DNA of 7,246 bases from Spirochaetia bacterium (GCA_003497555.1 DNNS01000465.1:1-7246); one strand, 5' to 3'. Numbered from the stretch's first letter, positions 1-6,894 are shown. Notes: generated from the sequence alone by a model not told the origin. Program-made: numbers and translations.

Positions 1-1
1 C

Positions 2-1957
2 GGAGAATATCTTCTGCCTTCTTTCGGGTCCTCCAGTATTTCCTCGGAAAATATTGATCCCATGTTTGCCGGTCTCATGCAGGGTCCGGTGGAGCCGTAT
101 TTTTATCTCGAAGCGCTTAAAGGCGCAGGCGACAGAAAACTTCCCCTGGTTGATACGGAACAGAGCCTTAAACGCTACCGCAATAATGTGCAGGTCCCGG
201 TACGGCCTGAAGACGTAATCACCAGATTATGGAATAATATTTTCTGCGGTATTTCCAGTGTTTATTTTTATTCCTGGGAATCGTCTCCGGCCTGGAAAAA
301 ACCATATACCCTGCAGACTGCCGAGGAGATGGTAAGAAATCTTGATTATACCGGAGCATCATGGCTTAATCCTTTTGTCTTTCCGGAGGAAACAGTTGCA
401 GCCGTGCGCATCTTCCGCGATGAACTTGCAGCTGTGGAAAAGGATCTGCCCGGCAGCTGGGGATGGGGGACTCCGGAAGTTTTTATAATTTTTTCAAAAG
501 CTACATTATGCCAGGAACCGGATCAATATCAATTCAAGGAACGCATGATTCAGTCTGTTCAGGCCATGCAGAAAACCGGAATTCCCTGGGGTATTATCTG
601 GGAAGAATCGCTGGCTTGCGGGCGTATTCCCGGTTCGGCAAAAATTATCATTGCCTCTGCAGCAACGCATATTGAAGACCGGGCATTTGTAAATCTTAAA
701 GCCTGGACGGAAAAAGGCGGGCAGATTATACTGTGCGCAGAAAGCCTGCAATATAATCAGTACAGTGCCAAACGCAGCGATGCCATACTCCCCGGACTTG
801 ATTCCGGCAGGGAATATCATAACCTCAAACTTTCCGATGATTTGCTGCTTCCGTATTTCAAGTCGGCTTTTATGCCCTCCGGCAGCGGTGATGCTGTGAT
901 GGTAAAAAAAACCTGCGCACAGGGAGCCCTGGTTTTTACGGCAGATCCGGCTCCGGGCCAGGCTGCCTTGCTTGAAGCGCTTCTTAAAAATGCCGTGGAA
1001 AAATTAATCTCGTCCAAGTGGAAAGTGACTACCGATAAGGGCAAACGGTTTTCGGATGTTGTTTTACGGGCTATGGGAGATGAAAAAAAACTGTTTTTGT
1101 ATGTCTGTTCCATGGCCAATGATGCCCAAAATGCGCGAATTACAGTAAATCTTCCGTCCGGTAATTACAGAATAATAGAAGCCAGAACCTGCCGGGAATA
1201 TACTGCGGGGAAAAGCAAATTCTGGAGCAGTGAAGCGCTGGCGGACGGATTTTCAGTTGTACTTCCGTCACAGGAAGCGCTGATTTTCCGGATTCAGCCG
1301 GAAAATACATTTAAGGAACCTGTAAAAACCGGACAGGAAAAATCTCCGGTTCAGGAACTGGCGTTTTACCGCGAACGCGAAGCTAAATACCGGGTGCAGG
1401 AAGAAAAAATTATCAATCAAGTTAACAGAATTTTTAATCTGCCTGGAGAAATTTCCGCTTCGGTTGATATTATTAAAAACGGCCAGCCTGCTGACGATTG
1501 TTCAATTTTCAGCAGCGAGTGGGGAGAATACGAAGGCGAAAAAGCCTTGATCTTTCCCATACCTGCGGGTTCCCAGAATTTTCTTGCTGCACCTTTAAAA
1601 CTGAAGAAAAACATAGAACTGTCACCGGATTATGCCGATCAGGGCTATATAGAAATGGAACTTTCATCTCTCGCACCCGAGGGAATTATACCTCCCTTTG
1701 ATTTTCATATAAAAATCGGCTCGGAAACCGGAGCCGTACGCTGGATGTTCTCGGGTTTTTATCTTGACGGCGGGCGCAAGACCTGGCAGAAAGCTGCGGT
1801 AAAACTATCGGAATATCAGTCGGTAAGCGGTAAAAAAATGTCAAACGAAGATTTTATCCGGGCTATTAACGGCATTAATGAAGTTGTTCTTCAGTTTAGA
1901 AAAATTTCCAGATTCGGTATTGTAGTTAAAAATCTGCGTTTTGTCCTGATTAAATGA
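2..1957 (+). CDS. Glycoside-hydrolase-like protein (GH42/beta-galactosidase-like architecture), 5' partial
   Basis: The reading frame is open to the left edge, so the N-terminus lies outside the window. The first visible ATG (position 62) has no ribosome binding site and is internal. Residues are numbered from that ATG. Residues 1-110 look like the end of a TIM-barrel glycosidase, with LVDTEQS (29-35) and an aromatic stretch around VYFYSWE (67-73). Residues about 138-270 resemble the Rossmann-like trimerisation domain of GH42 enzymes (AKIIIASAATHIEDRAF near 193-209, then GGQIILCAES at 219-228). A beta-rich domain follows at about 338-413. A charged, probably helical linker (430-455) leads to a C-terminal module (about 468-631) that looks like a jelly-roll carbohydrate-binding domain. 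The likely role is hydrolysis of a glycan, but the catalytic glutamates cannot be assigned with the N-terminus missing, so the substrate is unknown. The gene converges on the sugar operon and need not be related to it. An inactive glycosidase relative is possible. Confidence 0.6.
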   Translation, partial: GEYLLPSFGSSSISSENIDPMFAGLMQGPVEPYFYLEALKGAGDRKLPLVDTEQSLKRYRNNVQVPVRPEDVITRLWNNIFCGISSVYFYSWESSPAWKKPYTLQTAEEMVRNLDYTGASWLNPFVFPEETVAAVRIFRDELAAVEKDLPGSWGWGTPEVFIIFSKATLCQEPDQYQFKERMIQSVQAMQKTGIPWGIIWEESLACGRIPGSAKIIIASAATHIEDRAFVNLKAWTEKGGQIILCAESLQYNQYSAKRSDAILPGLDSGREYHNLKLSDDLLLPYFKSAFMPSGSGDAVMVKKTCAQGALVFTADPAPGQAALLEALLKNAVEKLISSKWKVTTDKGKRFSDVVLRAMGDEKKLFLYVCSMANDAQNARITVNLPSGNYRIIEARTCREYTAGKSKFWSSEALADGFSVVLPSQEALIFRIQPENTFKEPVKTGQEKSPVQELAFYREREAKYRVQEEKIINQVNRIFNLPGEISASVDIIKNGQPADDCSIFSSEWGEYEGEKALIFPIPAGSQNFLAAPLKLKKNIELSPDYADQGYIEMELSSLAPEGIIPPFDFHIKIGSETGAVRWMFSGFYLDGGRKTWQKAAVKLSEYQSVSGKKMSNEDFIRAINGINEVVLQFRKISRFGIVVKNLRFVLIK

Positions 1958-1968
1958 ATTTGTATATG

Positions 1969-2138
1969 CTCAGATTTTAAATTTTAAATAATTAAGGAAA
2001 AAAATAAATAACCGTAGAGAAGCGCAGAGTATACTGAACACCGGATTCTCTGCGTGGCGGGCCAGCGGGAAGGTACTCTGCGGTTAAAAATTTTTAGCTT
2101 TATGATTTTACCACGAAAAAAAAATTTTAAAATCTGAG
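1969..2138. repeat. MITE-like 170-bp element with A/T-rich terminal inverted repeats
   Basis: CTCAGATTTTAAATTTT (1969-1985) is repeated inverted at 2121-2138 with a single extra base (the reverse complement of the right arm reads CTCAGATTTTAAAATTTT). The arms enclose about 135 bases with no open reading frame of note, including a separate CGCAGAG-type palindrome. The element begins 11 nt after the glycosidase-like gene and ends 47 nt before the 3' end of the DegT gene, so it occupies the convergent intergenic space. No clear target-site duplication is visible. It could be a non-autonomous mobile element, or the stem of a structure that limits read-through between the two converging transcripts. 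Confidence 0.6.
2011..2084. repeat. CGCAGAG-type interspersed palindrome
   Basis: The motif (C/G)CG(C/T)AGAG occurs twice on the plus strand (ACCGTAGAGA at 2011-2020 and GCGCAGAGT at 2022-2030). It occurs twice inverted (TCTCTGCG at 2047-2054 and TACTCTGCGGT at 2074-2084). The outer arms pair as ACCGTAGAG with CTCTGCGGT, allowing one mismatch. The two half-sites on each side give the nested layout of a common class of bacterial interspersed repeats built from alternating short arms. It codes for nothing and sits within the larger inverted-repeat element. Confidence 0.6.
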
Positions 2139-2185
2139 TAGTTACCAGGGTGTTTTAATTTGAGTGAAAGATTAATTTGCAGGAA

Positions 2186-3406
2186 TTAAACTCTGTTAAA
2201 AAGCGCGGCAAGAGCATCATAAAAATAGGATAAATGCCCGGAAGTTATATTCTGATGTACTCCTATATGAATCGCTCTTTCTCCGATATATTCAGCTTCG
2301 GGGAAACTGCCCGGCTTGTGCCCCAGCCAGGCAAAACCTGCGCACTGAGTAGGCATGGAAGAAAAAAGAGTTCTGCTGTCAATATAAAAAGCATTCAGAT
2401 GATCAATCAGTTCTTTACGGGTAAGCGGGCTGTGTTCACGTAAAATTATAGGCAGGGCATGCGGCCCGATTTTTTCATGCGCTTCTTCGGTAATAGTATA
2501 TATATGCTCCGGGAACTGTCTGATAATCTCCATTCCCTTTTTTAGATTTGCATAACGTCGGGAAAGAATGGAATCATAGCTTTCGATATTATCCAGACCG
2601 ACAGCCGCTTCCATTTCATTCATTTTACAGGAATACCCGATACGGTCAAATGTAAAACGGATGTCTTCAACATCGGGATTGCCGAAACGTTTGGCGCAAT
2701 AAACTTCCCCGCTGTTCATCACGCAGGTGCTGCACACGCAATTTCGTCCATGCGATCTGAGCGAACGCAGAATTTCTGCAATCTGCGGATCATTGGTTGT
2801 TATTACTCCTCCTTCCACTGTGCTGATGATATGCGCAACATAGGTGCTGAAGGCTCCTGTGCTGCCGATTGACCCGGCGGATCTTCCCCGGTATTTTGCG
2901 CCATGCGCTTCAGCAGCATCTTCGGCAATATAAAGATTATATTTTTTGGCAAGGGCTGAAATCGCATCCATATCGGCAGGTTTACCCATCAGATGAACCG
3001 GCATTATTCCGCGCGTTTTTTTGGTAACAGCAGCTTCGATTTTTTGAGGATCAATATTAAGGGTCTTTCTGTCAATATCAACAAAAACCGGGGTAAAACC
3101 CGCATGCAGAACAGCATTGCCTGTAGCAATAAACGAAAGCGCCGGAATAATTACTTCATCGCCGCGGTCTGCTCCCAGGTCATGCATTACCGCCAAAGCC
3201 AGAATATCGGCATCTGTCCCGGAAGAAACCGCTACTGCATATTTGACATTATTTACGGCTGCGAATTTCTCTTCGAATTCCTGTACCAGTTTACCGCAGG
3301 AAAGAAGTCCCTGATCGAGCGCTGCGGAAATCAGCTGTCTGGCTGTATTGCCCAGATGAAGTGCACCGAAAGGAATCTGCATTTTTTTATCAGGTTTAAT
3401 AATCAT
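2186..3406 (-). CDS. DegT/DnrJ/EryC1/StrS-family PLP enzyme with His in place of the catalytic Lys; probable sugar 3-dehydratase (ColD/RfbH-like)
   Basis: This 406-residue fold-type-I PLP protein has the family's usual length. Visible motifs are SSGTDA (about 61-66, phosphate binding), AEDAAEAHGAKYRG (161-174, with Asp163 the expected pyridine-nitrogen ligand) and a TVEGG segment (196-200). The position of the Schiff-base lysine six residues before the Glu of EGG is His192, in AHIISTVEGG. That substitution marks ColD (GDP-4-keto-6-deoxymannose 3-dehydratase) and RfbH/E1 (CDP-4-keto-6-deoxyglucose 3-dehydratase). The protein also has the RfbH-like segment RNCVCSTC...C followed by AKRFG (Cys 223, 225, 228, 237). 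The E1 cluster ligand in the DTCDAL motif is Ala165 here. I chose the start at 3406 (MIIKPDKK) because a weak CCGGA ribosome binding site sits 8 nt upstream; the in-frame ATG at 3436 has none. It is the last gene of the operon. Ordinary sugar aminotransferase activity is unlikely without the lysine. The dehydratase role and the substrate are inference. Confidence 0.8.
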   Translation of the reverse strand: MIIKPDKKMQIPFGALHLGNTARQLISAALDQGLLSCGKLVQEFEEKFAAVNNVKYAVAVSSGTDADILALAVMHDLGADRGDEVIIPALSFIATGNAVLHAGFTPVFVDIDRKTLNIDPQKIEAAVTKKTRGIMPVHLMGKPADMDAISALAKKYNLYIAEDAAEAHGAKYRGRSAGSIGSTGAFSTYVAHIISTVEGGVITTNDPQIAEILRSLRSHGRNCVCSTCVMNSGEVYCAKRFGNPDVEDIRFTFDRIGYSCKMNEMEAAVGLDNIESYDSILSRRYANLKKGMEIIRQFPEHIYTITEEAHEKIGPHALPIILREHSPLTRKELIDHLNAFYIDSRTLFSSMPTQCAGFAWLGHKPGSFPEAEYIGERAIHIGVHQNITSGHLSYFYDALAALFNRV

Positions 3407-3439
3407 AATTATAATCCGGCTGTAGATTTGAAACATTGA

Positions 3440-3566
3440 CAGGATAGCGAAATGAGCCCCAGAATCCGAAGAGTTCGCAAAAATGCATCCGGAGGCGTAC
3501 TATTTTGTACGTCGAGGACTCTATTTTTGCAGGCGATGAAGCAGAAGGGTTCATTTCGCTATCCTG
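3440..3566. repeat. 127-bp palindromic element within the operon
   Basis: The ends form a 20-bp inverted repeat with one mismatch (CAGGATAGCGAAATGARCCC at 3440-3459, inverted at 3547-3566). Two further symmetric blocks are nested inside: GCAAAAAT (3477-3484) against ATTTTTGC (3523-3530), and GCGTAC (3495-3500) against GTACGT (3507-3512) around a TATTTT loop. The whole element can therefore fold into one long interrupted hairpin. It fills nearly all of the gap between the transketolase C-subunit and the DegT gene. It overlaps the last 16 bases of the transketolase gene, giving it the terminal codons R-I-A-K-stop. No target duplication is obvious. It looks like an inserted MITE- or ERIC-like unit; an effect on expression of the downstream gene is possible but unproven. 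Confidence 0.75.
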
Positions 3567-4474
3567 AATTCCTGTAAACAAAGATCTTTAAGGGCAGCGG
3601 CTGTCAGTCCCAGCCGTGTACGGAGTTCCTCGCGGCTGGGGCTTCCCAGAATAAAAGCATCCGGAGCGCCGCTGCGTAATATTTTTAATTTACTGTTAGT
3701 TTCTGCTTTCCATTCGCAGATTTCCCGGTAAATGCCGCCTTGCGGAATACTCTCTTCAACAATTACTGCGGTACTGCAGTTTTTTTCAATTTCCGGGAAA
3801 ATTGACCGGTCAACCGGCTTAATTGTATGAAAATGGTAAAGCGCCGGATCAAGCCCGGCAGAAAGAAAAATATTCATCTTAGGGTAAATATCGCAGACAA
3901 TATCGCCTGAAGTTATTATAGCAATTCGTTTTCCCGCTCTCAGGCAGCGTCCCTTACCCAGTTCAACCGGAGAGGGATGATTTAGTTCCGGTTCGCCGTA
4001 TTTTCCAACGCGCAGATATGACGGACCTTTCAGTTTTAATAGCTCAGGCATAAGCATCCGGAGTTCATCAGGCCCGCCCGGGGATACAATTGTCATATCG
4101 GGTAATATTCCCAGTAAAGCCAGGTCATCAGGCGCATGATGGGTAACGCCTGATTTTGCATAAGTAAAACCGCCTCCGGCGCCTACTATCATGACCGGAA
4201 GCTTGTGATAGGCAACTCCGAAACGGATTTGTTCAAAAGGCCGGGCAGTTGCAAACGGAGCAATTGAATAGGCAATAGGTCTGTAACCTTCCAGAGCCAG
4301 GCCGACTGCCGTGTTGATTAGCTGCGCCTCGGCTACGCCTGTATTTATATAACGGCCTGGAAATTTTGCAATAAAATCATCAAAAACTTTATAGCCGAGA
4401 TCACCGGTTAAAAAAACAATCTTGTCGTTTTTTTCGGCTATTTTTAAAAGCGTATCGGAAAAAGCTCTTCTCAT
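3551..4474 (-). CDS. Transketolase, C-terminal subunit (split type)
   Basis: At 307 residues this is the normal size of the separate C-terminal half of a split transketolase, comprising the pyrimidine-binding and C-terminal domains. The hallmark is GVAEAQLINTAVGLALEGYRP starting near residue 46: Glu49 is the conserved glutamate that activates the thiamine-diphosphate aminopyrimidine. Downstream is the loop SGVTHHAPDDLALL (108-121). With the N-terminal subunit it should form a heterotetrameric ThDP enzyme that moves two-carbon ketol units between sugars. I place the start at the ATG at 4474, because a GGAG ribosome binding site lies 5 nt upstream. A TTG at 4492 in the same frame would overlap the preceding gene and has no better signal. 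The last four residues (RIAK) and the stop codon come from the palindromic element, so the original C-terminus may have been slightly different. The location in a nucleotide-sugar operon suggests a dedicated role rather than the pentose phosphate pathway. Confidence 0.9.
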   Translation of the reverse strand: MRRAFSDTLLKIAEKNDKIVFLTGDLGYKVFDDFIAKFPGRYINTGVAEAQLINTAVGLALEGYRPIAYSIAPFATARPFEQIRFGVAYHKLPVMIVGAGGGFTYAKSGVTHHAPDDLALLGILPDMTIVSPGGPDELRMLMPELLKLKGPSYLRVGKYGEPELNHPSPVELGKGRCLRAGKRIAIITSGDIVCDIYPKMNIFLSAGLDPALYHFHTIKPVDRSIFPEIEKNCSTAVIVEESIPQGGIYREICEWKAETNSKLKILRSGAPDAFILGSPSREELRTRLGLTAAALKDLCLQEFRIAK

Positions 4475-4479
4475 AGATG

Positions 4480-4483
4480 CTCC
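4480..4483 (-). promoter_or_regulatory. Ribosome binding site for the transketolase C-subunit
   Basis: GGAG on the minus strand ends 5 nt before the ATG at 4474 and directly precedes it within the junction of the two transketolase halves; the stop codon of the N-subunit (4485-4487) is just upstream. This site decides the start in favour of ATG 4474 over TTG 4492, and the arrangement is compatible with translational coupling of the two subunits. Confidence 0.65.
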
Positions 4484-4484
4484 G

Positions 4485-5312
4485 TTACCCAAGCGGCTCT
4501 GCGCCGATTTCCGCCAGGGCGTTTTTTAAATCCTCCGCCGAGGGCGAGCGGTAAAACCATTCAATGTTTTTTTCCATAAAACTCACTCCTGATCCCGGGA
4601 TGGTTTTGGCAATAACTGCCGCCGGTTTGTTATTCCCGGCAGGGAGCTGCTCAAAAGCCGTTTTTACGGCAGCAATATCATTGCCCCTGATTGTAACTGC
4701 ATGCCAGCCGAAACTGCGGAATTTTTCTTCAAGAGAAGTATCGCCCATGATTACACTGCAGGTACCTACCGCCTGCGAACCGTTATGATCAATAACGGCC
4801 AGTAGATTTCCGAATTTCTGCGCAGCTGCAAACATGGCGGCCTCCCAGACACTGCCTTCGTTGCATTCTCCATCGCTCATTAAAACTACAGCGCGGCTGT
4901 CAGTATTGCCGGAAAGACGCATCCCGTACAGCATGCCTGCGGCAATTCCCAATCCGTGCCCGAGGCTTCCGGAAGAAATTTCCAGTTCTTTAAGCGCATG
5001 CCGGCACGGATGATTGGGCAGCGCACCGTCAGTCCTGGAATATTCTTTAAGCAGAGACGGAGAGATAATATCATAAGCAGCCATGGCTGCATAAAGAGCG
5101 CTGCAGCCGTGCCCTTTGCTCATAATAAAACGATCGCGCCCTAGATTTGATTTTTCTGCCGTCCCGCGTAAAAAACCTCCGTACAGAACAGCAAGCAAAT
5201 CGGTACAGCTCAGCGCCGAACTCAGATGGCTTTCTCTGGCATCGAACGCCATTTGTACACAGGTAGCGCGTATCTTTGCTGCTTGCTTTTTTAATTCACC
5301 GGTTGATAACAT
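4485..5312 (-). CDS. Transketolase, N-terminal subunit (split type)
   Basis: This 275-residue protein matches the usual length of the ThDP pyrophosphate-binding half of split transketolases. Visible signatures are SHLSSALS (28-35, the His position of the substrate channel), RFIMSKGHG (61-69), SGSLGHGLGIAAG (114-126) and the ThDP/metal motif SDGECNEG (146-153) followed by DHN with Asn177. The first Gly of the classical GDG motif is Ser here, a change common in the family. It works with the next gene, 10 nt downstream, to form the complete enzyme that transfers two-carbon ketol groups. The ATG at 5312 is preceded by a purine-rich AGAGAG stretch that can act as ribosome binding site, and lies 19 nt after the Nudix gene. 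A 1-deoxyxylulose-5-phosphate synthase is excluded because the two halves are separate and short. Confidence 0.92.
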   Translation of the reverse strand: MLSTGELKKQAAKIRATCVQMAFDARESHLSSALSCTDLLAVLYGGFLRGTAEKSNLGRDRFIMSKGHGCSALYAAMAAYDIISPSLLKEYSRTDGALPNHPCRHALKELEISSGSLGHGLGIAAGMLYGMRLSGNTDSRAVVLMSDGECNEGSVWEAAMFAAAQKFGNLLAVIDHNGSQAVGTCSVIMGDTSLEEKFRSFGWHAVTIRGNDIAAVKTAFEQLPAGNNKPAAVIAKTIPGSGVSFMEKNIEWFYRSPSAEDLKNALAEIGAEPLG

Positions 5313-5331
5313 TATTTTCTCTCTTTTATAT

Positions 5332-5874
5332 TCAAGGCGATTCAGTCAGCAGGTACCGGGCAATAACCGCTACCGGAGCAGTCAGATAAAAAGCGCCGGA
5401 TACTATTGATGCAGCCAGTTCTTTCCTGCTGAAGAGACGTACTTCGGTTATTTCGGCGTCATGTTCAATACGCGCCTGGTATTCTTCCGGGGTTAGTTCA
5501 ATTTTCATAATCTGTATCAGTTCGTTACTGCGCCCTGCCTGTTCCGCAAGCGCGCCGGTTCTGGTGAAACGTTTCAAATCAGCGATAAAAATTCCGGTTT
5601 CTTCGGATAGTTCTCTCTGTGCTGTCCGGACAAAAGATTCATTTTGATGAGCGCCGCCAGCCGGAAGTTCCCAGGGCGTATCATTTATCAGGGGGCGATT
5701 TACTTTTACCATCAGAACAGAGTTTTCTACAGTTGCCAGAACAATGATCTGGGGAGTATCGTATTCCAGAGAAAAATAATCATTTCTGGATTTTACGCTG
5801 AACCAGGGATTACTGTAAACCGTTTCGGTTTTTACTCCATTACACTCACGCTTCCAGAGAATCCGTTCATCCAT
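5332..5874 (-). CDS. Nudix hydrolase, ADP-ribose/GDP-sugar pyrophosphatase type
   Basis: The 180-residue protein carries a perfect Nudix box at residues 73-95 (G-x5-E-x7-REL-x-EE-x-G-I), with Glu88, Glu91 and Glu92 as expected metal ligands. The preceding WELPAG (68-73) is typical of the ADP-ribose and GDP-mannose pyrophosphatase subfamily. The N-terminal strands (residues 11-40, with NPWFSVKSRNDYF) resemble the domain-swapped sheet of ADP-ribose pyrophosphatases. The enzyme is cytoplasmic and would cleave a nucleoside diphosphate linked to a sugar. It begins 6 nt after the stop of the Gmd-like gene, so it is co-transcribed. In this setting it may remove a toxic or off-pathway nucleotide sugar, or release a sugar phosphate. 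The actual substrate cannot be read from the sequence. No strong ribosome binding site is seen; translational coupling with the upstream gene is likely. Confidence 0.88.
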   Translation of the reverse strand: MDERILWKRECNGVKTETVYSNPWFSVKSRNDYFSLEYDTPQIIVLATVENSVLMVKVNRPLINDTPWELPAGGAHQNESFVRTAQRELSEETGIFIADLKRFTRTGALAEQAGRSNELIQIMKIELTPEEYQARIEHDAEITEVRLFSRKELAASIVSGAFYLTAPVAVIARYLLTESP

Positions 5875-5880
5875 GATTGT

Positions 5881-6894
5881 TTACCGCTGCAGAAACTTGC
5901 TGCCCGAGGCGACTCGCCTGCGCCAGTAAGCAAGCAGATCTGTCATGGTGGTATCAAATGGTATTTCAGGTTTCCAGCCGGTATGTTTCATAAACTTGGA
6001 ACAATCGGGAACCTGTAAATCCGCATCCAGCGGGCGCAGGCGCTCCGGATCCGTTTCAATTTTAATATTTTTACATGTAGAGCGGGAAAGCAGAAAATCA
6101 AGCATCTCCCGTACTGTGCAGGTGAAACTTCCGCCGATATTATATGCTTCGCCGGGCTGCGGATTTACTGTAAGGAGCAGATAGTATGCGCGTACAGCAT
6201 CCCGTACATCAGCCCAGGTACGCAGTGAGTCAAGATTGCCGGTTTTTAAAACCGGAGGCAGCAGCCCCCCTTCGATCATGGCAATCTGTTTGGCAAAAGT
6301 TGACTCGACAAATACGTCGCCGCGCCGAGGCCCGGTATGCGTAAACATGCGGGTAATCATGATTTTCTGCTTGTAAGCTTCGGCGTGAAAACGCCCGATT
6401 AAATCTGTTCCGATTTTGGAAATCGAATAGGGAGAAGCCGGGTGAAAAGTGCAGTCTTCTTTAATAGGAAGTTTATCGCGGGGAACCCTTCCGAATACTT
6501 CGGATGATGAACATACATGGATCAGCGGATCAATTTCTTTACAAAAACGCAGCGCATCAAGCAGGCGCTGCGTACCCGAAATATTTGTCTCGTAAGTATG
6601 TACGGGTGCAGTAAAACTGGTCTGCGGATAACTCTGCGCTGCCAGATGAAAAACATAATCGGGCCGGGATTGCTCTGCAATGTGTTCAAGCGAAACCTGA
6701 TCGCAAAGATCTCCGTATAAAAGAAACAGGCGATCTTTACGGTTAATTCTGTCAAGCAGATGTTCTATGTTTTCAAGCGGACTGCGCCAGCGGCACAGGC
6801 CGTAAATATCCCAGTCGGTTTCAGTCAGAAGAAAATCAGCCAGATGACTGCCTACCATGCCGGTAAGGCCTGTAATTAAAGCCCGTTTTTTCAT
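5881..6894 (-). CDS. NDP-sugar 4,6-dehydratase of the extended SDR family, closest to GDP-mannose 4,6-dehydratase
   Basis: The 337-residue protein starts with the NAD(P)-binding motif TGLTGMVG (8-15) and has the second-strand arginines CRWRSP (34-39) that favour NADP. LYGDLCD (59-65) and FHLAAQS (82-88) are typical SDR strands. The catalytic set is Ser130 and Glu132 in SSSEVFG, with Tyr156 and Lys160 in YSISK. A glutamate after the Ser triplet, together with GPRRGDVFV (188-196), points to GDP-mannose 4,6-dehydratase rather than to an epimerase or the reductase Rmd, which lack that Glu. GNLDSLRTWADVRDAVRAYYLLL (from about 219) is the substrate-binding part. Gmd proteins are usually somewhat longer (about 345-370). 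The product would be a 4-keto-6-deoxy nucleotide sugar, the first intermediate of the operon. As first gene it follows the promoter directly, and a weak GAGA sequence 8 nt before the ATG may serve as ribosome binding site. Other nucleotide sugars cannot be excluded. Confidence 0.82.
   Translation of the reverse strand: MKKRALITGLTGMVGSHLADFLLTETDWDIYGLCRWRSPLENIEHLLDRINRKDRLFLLYGDLCDQVSLEHIAEQSRPDYVFHLAAQSYPQTSFTAPVHTYETNISGTQRLLDALRFCKEIDPLIHVCSSSEVFGRVPRDKLPIKEDCTFHPASPYSISKIGTDLIGRFHAEAYKQKIMITRMFTHTGPRRGDVFVESTFAKQIAMIEGGLLPPVLKTGNLDSLRTWADVRDAVRAYYLLLTVNPQPGEAYNIGGSFTCTVREMLDFLLSRSTCKNIKIETDPERLRPLDADLQVPDCSKFMKHTGWKPEIPFDTTMTDLLAYWRRRVASGSKFLQR

Noticed and set aside
2011..2084. CRISPR array
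   Set aside because: The half-sites are short, inverted and irregularly spaced, with no direct repeats of CRISPR length and no cas genes.
1958..2185. Intrinsic terminators for the two converging genes
   Set aside because: A/T-rich inverted repeats and T-runs are present, but no compact GC-rich stem directly followed by a T-run is seen on either strand.
3407..3436. Upstream ATG at 3436 as start of the DegT gene
   Set aside because: It has no ribosome binding site and adds ten residues not typical of the family; the ATG at 3406 has a CCGGA at good spacing.
2993..3439. 148-codon plus-strand frame opposite the DegT gene
   Set aside because: It is antisense to a gene with clear PLP-enzyme motifs and its own translation resembles no family.
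3436..3441. Plus-strand TTGACA resembling a -35 box
   Set aside because: No -10 box follows at 16-18 nt and no plus-strand gene lies downstream.
3396..3581. 61-codon minus-strand frame across the transketolase/DegT gap
   Set aside because: It is almost entirely the palindromic element and has no ribosome binding site; it runs into the DegT start in another frame.
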